Source of the DNA: Cloacibacillus sp.
Lineage (GTDB): Bacteria > Synergistota > Synergistia > Synergistales > Synergistaceae
Direction of reading: 5' to 3'
Assembly (NCBI GenBank): GCA_036655895.1
Contig: JAVVPF010000001.1
Location: 1-64,000, forward strand
Length of the DNA stretch: 64,000 nucleotides
Both the position numbers and the translations under genes were made by a program. Below, one piece after another: positions 45,492-53,200 of the stretch; positions within the stretch are counted from its first letter, which is position 1, and every line of letters starts with the position of its first letter. Under the pieces are notes generated by a model, which made no database searches, was not told the origin of the DNA, and worked only from the letters and a program-made list of their open reading frames with translations.

Positions 45492-45944
45492 ATGCTGATA
45501 ATAGAAGAAAAGAAGGATAAGACGCGCTTTCTGCCGATTCTTATAATTGGCGATGAACAGCTCAGCATGATAGAAAAATATATCAACACAGCGTCGCTTT
45601 TTGTACTCTATGACGACGAACCGCGCGCCGCAGCCGCAGTATGCGACAACGGCCACGGCGTTTACGAGATAAAAAATATCGCCGTCAAGCCTGAATATCA
45701 GAGACGGGGATATGGGAGCGCGCTTATAGATTTCATCTGCCGTTGTTATGCGCTGGAGATGCAAAAACTCATATTAGGCACAGGAGCTGGCACCTCCGTA
45801 GTAGATTTTTACAAAAAGCTTGGGTTCTCAGAATACGGGCTTATCAAAAATTATTTTTCTGACAACTACGATCTTCCAATCATAGAAGACGGCATACTCC
45901 TTCGCGACATGGTGTTAATGGAGCGGACGGCAAAAAGTCTATAG
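45492..45944 (+). CDS. GNAT family N-acetyltransferase
   Basis: Small acetyltransferase with the acetyl-CoA loop QRRGYG in IKNIAVKPEYQRRGYGSALI (about 57-76) and the C-terminal FYKKLGFSEYG. The acceptor is unknown. Last gene of the long + strand block; its 3' end overlaps the convergent LysR-type gene by 6 bases. Five bases after the tsaC stop, so co-transcribed. The RimI acetyltransferase that often lies near t6A genes is a different subfamily; I see no ribosomal-protein-specific motif. Confidence 0.85.
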   Translation: MLIIEEKKDKTRFLPILIIGDEQLSMIEKYINTASLFVLYDDEPRAAAAVCDNGHGVYEIKNIAVKPEYQRRGYGSALIDFICRCYALEMQKLILGTGAGTSVVDFYKKLGFSEYGLIKNYFSDNYDLPIIEDGILLRDMVLMERTAKSL

Positions 45945-46859
45945 CACCAGACGCCCCATTTGTTCTTTATCCGGTAGAGGGCCGTCGTCGAAGGCTCTTG
46001 CCGCCGCAATGAAGGCTTTGAGTGAGTCTGTAAGATATTTGTTCTTGTGATAGGCGAGCGAGAACACCCTCTCCCAGTCGCTGTGCGGGCCGCAGATGGC
46101 GCGCACTCTGCCGCTTTTTAAGTGCGGGGCGAGCAGCCGTATAGAGGCCACGCCAAGACAGCCTTCCTCTGTCACGGCGCGGAGCGTCGCGTCAAAACAG
46201 GCCACCTCCCATTTTATCTTCAGCTTGCCTCCGTGCGCCATTACGAAATCTTCAAAAATGGCGCGCGTGCCGCTGCCGTGCTCGCGCATGACGAAATATT
46301 CCGCGCAGGCCTCATCCAGCGTCACCGTCTTCTGCTTTGCGAAGGGGTGAGCCGCCGCGCAGAAGAGCACGGTAAAATCGTCCATCAGCCTCTCCGTAAC
46401 GAGGTCGGGGCTTTTGACGCGTCCCTCGACCACCGCTACGTCCAGTTCTGACGAAAGAAGCATCGACTCGATAGTCTCCGTGTTGTTGACGAAGCTGTAT
46501 ATCTCCGTCTCGGGCATCCCAGCCGCGAAATTCTTTAAGACTTCGGGCATCACGCACATGCCTACCGTGACGGAAGAGCCGACGCGCAGCCTGTGCCTGC
46601 GTTTTTCAGGCAGCATCGCGTATTCAAGCTCCTCAAAAGAGAGAAGCACACGGCGCGCCTCCTCCAAAAATTTTTTGCCCTCTTCCGTTATGTATATTTT
46701 TTTTGCCAGCCGTTCAAACAGCCTCACTGAATAATGCTGTTCAAGCTCCGCGATTATCTGGCTCACCGCCGGCTGTGAAAGATGCAGCTCGCGCGCGGCG
46801 GCGCTCATCTGTCCGCTTGCGGCGACTGCTGCAAATACCCTTAAATGGTTGAGCGTCAT
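45939..46859 (-). CDS. LysR-type transcriptional regulator of the sulfur module
   Basis: The N-terminal winged helix (about 1-60) has the standard LysR pattern MSAAARELHLSQPAVSQIIAELE; the rest is a two-lobe periplasmic-binding-like effector domain. In overall sequence style it recalls CysL/YeiE-type regulators, which control sulfite-related genes, but this is only a resemblance. It is transcribed away from the disulfide reductase and sirohaem reductase genes, with a palindrome between them. No terminator separates it from the convergent acetyltransferase gene. Confidence 0.9.
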   Translation of the reverse strand: MTLNHLRVFAAVAASGQMSAAARELHLSQPAVSQIIAELEQHYSVRLFERLAKKIYITEEGKKFLEEARRVLLSFEELEYAMLPEKRRHRLRVGSSVTVGMCVMPEVLKNFAAGMPETEIYSFVNNTETIESMLLSSELDVAVVEGRVKSPDLVTERLMDDFTVLFCAAAHPFAKQKTVTLDEACAEYFVMREHGSGTRAIFEDFVMAHGGKLKIKWEVACFDATLRAVTEEGCLGVASIRLLAPHLKSGRVRAICGPHSDWERVFSLAYHKNKYLTDSLKAFIAAARAFDDGPLPDKEQMGRLVL

Positions 46860-46875
46860 AGTTTCTACCTGCCTT

Positions 46876-46896
46876 GATATAAGTATAAATTATATC
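46876..46896. promoter_or_regulatory. LysR-type operator palindrome
   Basis: Perfect 7-bp inverted repeat GATATAA-N7-TTATATC containing a T-N11-A core (46880/46892). Its centre (46886) is about 65 bases upstream of the start predicted from the reductase -10 box at 46939, the standard activation-site distance for LysR proteins, and it covers the predicted start of the regulator gene itself, fitting autorepression. Confidence 0.65.
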
Positions 46897-46900
46897 TATC

Positions 46901-46928
46901 ATTATATTTTATAAATATTAATAATCAA
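46901..46928 (-). promoter_or_regulatory. Promoter of the LysR-type regulator gene
   Basis: On the - strand: TTGATT (46928-46923), 16-base spacer, TATAAT (46906-46901). The predicted start near 46894 falls within the palindrome. The region is very AT-rich, so chance matches are possible. Confidence 0.5.
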
Positions 46929-46938
46929 TAAGAGGAGC

Positions 46939-46944
46939 TATAAT
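46939..46944 (+). promoter_or_regulatory. -10 box of the reductase operon
   Basis: Consensus TATAAT with no recognisable -35 hexamer at the usual distance, as expected for an activator-dependent promoter. Predicted start near 46951, leaving a leader of about 27 bases. Confidence 0.5.
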
Positions 46945-46977
46945 CTTTTCAACAACTTATTTGAAGGGCGTGAAAGA

Positions 46978-48609
46978 ATGAAAATTTTAGTCATCGGCGG
47001 AGTGGCGGCTGGCACAAAAGCGGCGGCGAAGCTCAAACGCGAAGACAGGTCGGCGGACGTGCTGATACTTGTAAAAGATGAAGAAATATCATACGCGGGC
47101 TGCGGCCTGCCCTATTATCTGAGCGGCGTCATAGAAAACAGAAGCTCGCTCATCGTAAACACCCCTGAAAAATTTTCAGCGCTGACGGGCGCTCGGGTGC
47201 TCACCGGCAAAGAGGCCGTGGCTCTAGACAGAACGGCCAAAAAAGTCACCGCCGTTGACGTAAAAAGTGGTCAAAATGAAGAATATTTGTACGATAAACT
47301 TGTCATAGCGACGGGCGCTTCCCCGATAGCTCCGCCCGTTCCCGGCCTCGACCTTAAAAACGTCTTCTTCATGCGCCGTCCCGACGACGCAGAGGCGGTA
47401 CGCTGCGCTATGGCGGGCGGAGAGATAAAACGCGCCGTCGTCTGCGGAGCCGGCCTCATCGGCCTTGAAACGGCGGAAAACTTGGCGGCGGCTGGAATAA
47501 AGGTGACCGTCATCGACATGGCGCAGCAGATACTGCCCGGCTTTGACCCTGAGATAGCGGGGTACGTTGAAAATCATCTGGCCGCTAAGGGAGTCGTCTG
47601 CCTCACAGGAGCTAAACTGCTGGAGATAACGGGCGCGGATAAGGCCGAAAAAGTTGTCACCGACAAACGCTCGCTCAAAGCCGACGCCGTGATCCTCTCG
47701 CTCGGCATCCGTCCGAACACCGCTTTTTTGAACGACAGCGGTATAGAGCTGCTGCCCAATAAAACCATAAAGGTGAACCGCCAGCTCATGACAAACGACC
47801 CTGACATCTACGCCGTCGGAGACTGCGTCAGCGTATCCAGCCGCCTCACCGGAGCCTCCGCGTGGTCGCCGATGGGCTCCTCCGCAAATATAGAAGGACG
47901 CCTTGCCGCGCAGAGCCTGGCCGGAAAAGAGGTGGCATACGCTGGCGTGCTCGGCACCGGCATTTGCAGCCTGGCCGGCCTCAACGTCGGGCGCACGGGG
48001 CTTTCGGAGGCCGCAGCAAGGGCCGCTGGCTGGGACGTTGTATCCGCTGTGAGCGTTGTGGACGACAAAGCCCACTACTATCCCGGCGCGTCAAACTTTA
48101 TAATAAAGCTGACCGCCGACAGAAAAACTGGAAAATTCCTGGGCATACACGCGCTGGGCACAGGCGCGGTCGACAAGCTGATAGACATGGCTGCGGTGGC
48201 CCTCACAATGAACGCCACCCTTTCGGACCTTGAAAACATGGACCTCGCCTACGCGCCGCCGTTCTCCACGGCGATACACCCGTTCGTACATGCGGTCAAC
48301 GTTCTTATAAACAAAATAAACGGCGACTTTGAGACCTTCACTCCGCTTGAATACGCAAACGGAGCCGCCTCCGACTACAGGACGATAGACGTATCCATCC
48401 AGCCGTCGCTCAAAAACGCGCCGTATCTGGACCTGTTGAAGATAAACGGCCCGCTTGAAGAATATAAAAAAGATGAAAAACTGCTGCTCGTCTGCGCGAA
48501 GGGCAAGAGGGCCTACCTTGCGCAAAACAGGCTCAAATTTTACGGATACGTAAACACAAAGGTGCTTGAAGGCGGACACACCTTCAACGAAATCAAAAAC
48601 GAAGACTAA
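46978..48609 (+). CDS. CoA-disulfide reductase / NAD(P)H persulfide reductase with rhodanese domain
   Basis: FAD-dependent pyridine-nucleotide disulfide oxidoreductase. FAD motif GGVAAGTK (7-14); a single active-site Cys42 in SYAGCGLPYYLSG, as in CoA-disulfide reductases, not the CxxxxC of glutathione reductase; NAD motif VVCGAGLIGLETAE near 154; second FAD motif PDIYAVGDC. The C-terminal ~90 residues are a rhodanese domain with Cys506 in CAKGKRA. This architecture is that of enzymes reducing CoA disulfide, persulfides or polysulfide. Sits 12 bases ahead of the sirohaem reductase, so they probably act in one sulfur pathway. Confidence 0.9.
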   Translation: MKILVIGGVAAGTKAAAKLKREDRSADVLILVKDEEISYAGCGLPYYLSGVIENRSSLIVNTPEKFSALTGARVLTGKEAVALDRTAKKVTAVDVKSGQNEEYLYDKLVIATGASPIAPPVPGLDLKNVFFMRRPDDAEAVRCAMAGGEIKRAVVCGAGLIGLETAENLAAAGIKVTVIDMAQQILPGFDPEIAGYVENHLAAKGVVCLTGAKLLEITGADKAEKVVTDKRSLKADAVILSLGIRPNTAFLNDSGIELLPNKTIKVNRQLMTNDPDIYAVGDCVSVSSRLTGASAWSPMGSSANIEGRLAAQSLAGKEVAYAGVLGTGICSLAGLNVGRTGLSEAAARAAGWDVVSAVSVVDDKAHYYPGASNFIIKLTADRKTGKFLGIHALGTGAVDKLIDMAAVALTMNATLSDLENMDLAYAPPFSTAIHPFVHAVNVLINKINGDFETFTPLEYANGAASDYRTIDVSIQPSLKNAPYLDLLKINGPLEEYKKDEKLLLVCAKGKRAYLAQNRLKFYGYVNTKVLEGGHTFNEIKNED

Positions 48610-48621
48610 GGGGAAATGACG

Positions 48622-49575
48622 ATGGCAGCGTGCATAGTGACGCCTGAACAGGAAAAGGCCGTAAAGGCGTTAGGTTTTTTAAGGAACAAGGGGACGGATA
48701 ATTTTTCAGCCAGGATAATCACCGTCAACGGCAAAATAACAGCCGACCAAAACATCCGGCTCTCTGAGGCCGCAAACAAATTCGGAAACGGCGTCGTCAC
48801 CATGACCACGCGCCTGACGCTCGAATGTCAGGGCGTCCCATTTGAGAAGATAGAGGACTTCCGCGCCTACATCGCCGAGGCCGGACTTGAGACCGGCGGC
48901 ACCGGCTCCAAAGTGCGCCCAGTCGTCTGCTGTAAAGGCACCACCTGCCAGTACGGTTTGATAGACGCCTTCGCCCTCTCCGAAGAGATACACAAACGTT
49001 TTTACAAAGGATACAGGAGCGTGAAACTGCCCCATAAATTTAAAATAGCCGTCGGCGGATGCCCCAACAACTGCGTCAAGCCGGACTTGAACGACTTTGG
49101 CATAATCGGACAGCTTGTACCGGCCTACGATGAGGACGATTGCAGCGGCTGCAAGAAGTGCGCGGTAGAAAAGGCCTGCCCGACGGGTGCGGCAAAACTT
49201 ACGGACGGAGCGCTCAAGATAGATAAAACGCTCTGCAACAACTGCGGCCTCTGCGTTGGCAAGTGCGTCTTTGACGCAATAGAAGACGGCGCGCGCGGCT
49301 TTAAGGTGTATATCGGCGGCAGATGGGGAAAGAACGTCGCCGTCGGACGCGCGCTTTCAAAAGTTTTCACCACAAAGGAAGAGACGCTAGAGGTTCTCGA
49401 AAGAGCGCTTCTGCTTTATCGTGAGCAGGGCAGAACGGGCGAACGCTTCTCCTCGACAATAGCGCGCCTTGGCTTTGACTACGTGGAAAAGGAAATCACC
49501 GAGGGAGAGATCCTCGCAAGAAAAGATCAGATAATAGAGTCCGAGCTGCACGCAACGGGCGGCGCCACCTGCTAA
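48622..49575 (+). CDS. Sirohaem/4Fe-4S sulfite (or nitrite) reductase-like protein with two ferredoxin clusters
   Basis: Resembles anaerobic sulfite reductase subunit C (AsrC). The N-terminal half is a ferredoxin-like repeat domain. The coupled sirohaem-cluster ligands follow C-X5-C...C-X3-C: Cys103, Cys109 (CCKGTTC), Cys147, Cys151 (GGCPNNC). Between and after lie two four-Cys ferredoxin motifs (174-186 and 205-215). 317 residues from the second ATG, which has AAGGGGA 7 bases upstream; the first ATG (48616) is only 1 base from it. AsrA and AsrB electron-input subunits are absent here, so the electron donor is unknown. Sulfite is the likely substrate, by family. Confidence 0.85.
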   Translation: MAACIVTPEQEKAVKALGFLRNKGTDNFSARIITVNGKITADQNIRLSEAANKFGNGVVTMTTRLTLECQGVPFEKIEDFRAYIAEAGLETGGTGSKVRPVVCCKGTTCQYGLIDAFALSEEIHKRFYKGYRSVKLPHKFKIAVGGCPNNCVKPDLNDFGIIGQLVPAYDEDDCSGCKKCAVEKACPTGAAKLTDGALKIDKTLCNNCGLCVGKCVFDAIEDGARGFKVYIGGRWGKNVAVGRALSKVFTTKEETLEVLERALLLYREQGRTGERFSSTIARLGFDYVEKEITEGEILARKDQIIESELHATGGATC

Positions 49576-49633
49576 AATAAAAAGCATGCGAAAAGGGGAC
49601 CGCGCAGGCTGCGCGCCGCTCTTTTCGCATGCT
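49573..49633 (-). terminator. Intrinsic terminator of the 143-residue protein gene
   Basis: A 13-bp stem AGCATGCGAAAAG/CTTTTCGCATGCT encloses an inner GC hairpin (CGCGC...GCGCG). On the - strand it ends in TTTTTATTTT. On the + strand no T run follows, so it may stop the sirohaem reductase transcript only weakly. Confidence 0.75.
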
Positions 49634-49655
49634 CTATAAATGGGCCGCGCGCCGT

Positions 49656-50087
49656 TTATGTGTCGGCGCGTTCAACCACTCCGCGCTTGGCGCAGCCGTC
49701 ATAATCTTTTCCTTTGAACGTCAGGACGGAGCTGTATTCATTCTCAAATCCGTTGTCGTCCTTTGATTTGGTGAAAATTATCTTAAGCCCCACCTCGGCC
49801 TCTTTACTTGCCTCATTCGCTCCGGGCAGTTTACCTGTAAAAACTTCGCCGTTTTCTATGCTTTTACGTTCAACTGTCAGCTGTTCAAGCGGGGAAGTCC
49901 CAAACTCAAGCTCCATAATGTCTCCGCTTATCGTGGCGCGCCACAAAAATTCCCCGCTGTAAGCGGTGTAGGCCGCAGGCGCAGCAACGCCCGCCTCTTT
50001 GCCCGCCTCCTGAGTGCGGAAGAAACAGAAAACCGCAAACATCAGCGCAAGCGCCGCCACGATCCGCAATATCTTTGTTTTATACAT
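49656..50087 (-). CDS. Small exported protein of unknown function
   Basis: I do not firmly recognise it. The 143 residues begin with a basic pair and a hydrophobic segment (about 7-23), a signal peptide or anchor. The rest is a beta-rich soluble domain with YSGEFLWRATISGD near 43-56 and ends in GKDYDGCAKRG. The layout (an opening aromatic segment, a mid-part and a final y.GC motif) vaguely recalls the COG3650 membrane-protein family, but the match is weak. It has AAGGAGGTG just before the ATG, its own strong promoter and its own terminator, so it is a monocistronic unit between the sulfur module and the secretion operon. Confidence 0.65.
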   Translation of the reverse strand: MYKTKILRIVAALALMFAVFCFFRTQEAGKEAGVAAPAAYTAYSGEFLWRATISGDIMELEFGTSPLEQLTVERKSIENGEVFTGKLPGANEASKEAEVGLKIIFTKSKDDNGFENEYSSVLTFKGKDYDGCAKRGVVERADT

Positions 50088-50115
50088 CGTACACCTCCTT
50101 GACTGTTTATTTATT

Positions 50116-50143
50116 ATTATACGTAAAAGTCAAAGAGCGTCAA
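50116..50143 (-). promoter_or_regulatory. Strong sigma70-type promoter for the 143-residue protein gene
   Basis: On the - strand: TTGACG (50143-50138), 16-base spacer, TATAAT (50121-50116), start predicted near 50109. It is the closest consensus match in the window (5/6 and 6/6). Confidence 0.65.
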
Positions 50144-50246
50144 ATGCTTTTAAGCTGCTTTTGTCTCTGTATTTTATATATTAAAGTTTTCTAAAGCTTT
50201 TGCGATGTTAAGTATAAGAATCATATAATACTTGCTGTACTGGAGC

Positions 50247-50281
50247 TTTTGGGCCGCTCTATAAATTAGAGCGGCCCAAAA
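50247..50281. other. Long stem-loop downstream of the adhesin gene
   Basis: Perfect 15-bp stem TTTTGGGCCGCTCTA/TAGAGCGGCCCAAAA with a 5-base loop, 5 bases beyond the adhesin stop. No T tract follows on either strand, so it is not a textbook intrinsic terminator. It may protect the 3' end of the 9-kb adhesin mRNA or terminate by another mechanism. Confidence 0.6.
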
Positions 50282-50286
50282 TGAAC

Positions 50287-53200
50287 TTAATTATTTAAAC
50301 CGGACGCAGGATTTCCCATTATCTCGTTTGCGATTTTAAGAATAACTTCATCCCCGCCTACGTGCCCCGTGTATGTGGTGTAATCTGCGTCCTTAGTAGT
50401 GGTCTCCCACATTCCATCACTATCGTTACCAAGCAAATCAGTCAACTTTACAGCATCACCGTTCTCTCCGTTGATTGTGAGGGTATGGCCGCTGTCCGTC
50501 ATGTCAAGCACATCTTTCGCGGAGAGGTGGTCTAAGGTATGGTCTCCATTTCTTAAGTCTATTACCTCGATGTTTTTGATATTTACACTGCCGTTGAAAT
50601 CGATGTTGTTATTAGTGAGGTCAGTATGATAATTCGGCATCACTAGAGTATCACGGCCTTCGCCTCCGTCATACGCAGCGGCAGCTCTGCCTTTATATAT
50701 AAGCATATCGTCTCCATTTCCGGGAGCGGCGTTTGATATTTCAACATCAAATTTCTCATATCCGCTATGAGTGGAGACAGAGGTGCTAGATCCTTCTACA
50801 GTCCAGATATCCATATACGCCTCTTTTACGCCACCAGTTGCTGTATGCAGGAATTGGAGATCGCCGAGTCTCTCGTGCTCTATGCCTGAGACTGTGTAAG
50901 CGTCAGTTGCTGAATCATAGGTTGCGGTCAGAAATACATCGTCATGCGAATTATAGAAAGAGACTCCATCGCCAAGCCCCTTTATGCTGATGCTGACCGT
51001 TTCAGAGCCGTCGGTGTCGATGACTGTAGCGTTGGGGTTTAAGTTTATAAAGCTGCCCTCCATGCCTACGGCGCGCGTTGGCGCAAACGATGAGATACCG
51101 TCGGCGACCGCTTCAAATGTAATCTGAAAGTTATCAGAATGTGCAGAGGCTGCGGGGAGCAGAGCTCCTTCGCCGGAGAGCACGGAAAGCGTCAGATTTT
51201 CCACCCCGCTGTAGTTGTCAAGCGATTGGACAAAGACGTTTGGAATAGAGCCGTCTGCGTTTAATTTTATTGACCATACATATTCAGTGCCGTTCCACAT
51301 CTTTGAGGCAATTGTCGCGCCTGCGCCGTCGTCCGAGTCGCCGTACCATACGGTATACTTATCGGCATTGTCGCTGAATCCGGAGAGCACCGCGCTGTAC
51401 GCTTTTTCTGAGCCGTCGTTGTCTATGAGTCCAGTGCTTGTGATATTGAGCTTTATAAGCGCGTCTTCTTTGCCGGAGGCATCCGCAGTATGAATGTCAT
51501 AGCCGCTGTCGATTGGTGCTACTTCGATATTCAGCTTGTTGCTTATTGAGGTCACAATATCAGTATTTGAAGCTCCCTGTTCCTGTACGAGCAGCATTGC
51601 CGTAAGCACAAACGACCCTGAATAATAATCGGCCGGCTGGTAGGTAAAGTCAATGGAGCTTCCTTTTGTGACGCCCTCAATTACATAATACGAGCCGTTA
51701 GCAATGCCGGATACGCCGGATACTGTCTCAAGAGCATATATTGTGCCGTTATAGACAAGCGTGTCTGAGGCGCCGGCTCCGTCCATCTTGATATATAATT
51801 TTCCCCCGTTCACTATATTGCTATGCGTACCGTCGGGGCCGTCCTGAAGGTTGAGCGAAAAATCAATTTGGTGATTTTCGCCTTTTTGGTTCTCAGCAAC
51901 AGATGTGTTTGTTGATGTGAGTTGAAGTATCATGGCGTCGGTGACGGGGGCGACGTCAGGTTGTATAACAACGCTGCCGCTCTGTTCCAGTCCTCCATTG
52001 TTGGCGGTATCTCCGTCGTTATCCCAGCCATGAGTGGACCATTCGATATTTAGGTTTGTAGCGCCGTTGTTTGAGTTGAAATCTTCAGGCAGGGTCACCT
52101 TCAGATTTTCAAGAACGCTCTGTAGATCGGCATTGTTTCCGCATCCCGTGATAATGTATTTGCCGCCGGTGACAGCGCTGCCGTTGATCTCCGAGCCGGT
52201 CGGCAGGCCGTTCACAGTTATTTCAAAACGGTAGACTCCACTGTTGTCAACGTCGGTTGTTCCGTCTTTGACAAATTGCGCTTGGAAGAGAGTCCACATC
52301 GTGGTATCCGATGAATCTTCGATTGTTCCGGTGCCTTTGATGAGCATGACGTCTGGAGCCTGGATATCAACGCCCTTGTCACCAGTGGGGAAGTTGATAT
52401 GCAGATTCCACGATGCGTCCGTGCCTGTATCCAGTTCCGCTCCCGTAAGCGAGCCGGAGCTGTCCTGCGTCACGCCTGTCACCGTGATCGTCGCATCTTT
52501 GCCGTTCCAGGCCCAGAGGTTTCTGTTGCTTTCATCGACAGCAAACTGGAGCGTTTTTTCTATTGAATCATTGCCATTAAATTCGTTTCCAGTGCCTTGG
52601 TACTTCAAGACCCAAACGCCGGTATTTTTTCCGCTGCCGTCGTCGCCAAGATATGTACCGCCAACAAGTCTTACGCCGTCTGGTATGCCTTCAACGCGTA
52701 TCATCACGAGCCGTTCGCTTCCGTCTTGATCGACAGGCGGCTTCACGTCTACAGTGATATCAAACGACGCGGAGCCAGTGACGGTGACGTCGTTGTCTGT
52801 TGCTGTAGCTTTGCCTGAGCTAACAGTGATGTCGCCGTCATTGATGACATCCATATTAGCTTCGTCCGTTACCGGTTTGACTGTGACCTTGTATCCGTCG
52901 GTCAAATCAGATTTGATGGTCACAGAATCAATAGTCGCTGTTTGCTCCGCATTTTTGAAGTCGGTGATGCCGTACTTTACTTCAAATGTTTCCGAGCCGG
53001 ACCAGTCCTGAGCGCCCTTAATAAATATCTTGCCCATTGCGTCGCCGGATATTTTATAATAGCCGTTCTCTATGGTTATTCCTGTTATGTTGCCTGCGGC
53101 GGCAGCGGCAAGGCTTTGGCCTGTCGTTCCGTTCTCGGAATATGAAAGAGTAAAATGTTTGCCGCCGTTTCCGTCTACATCCGTTATCTTTAGGAGCACA

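Noticed and set aside
50247-50281. Intrinsic terminator for the adhesin operon
   Set aside because: The stem is strong, but A residues, not T residues, follow it on both strands; listed as a stem-loop instead.
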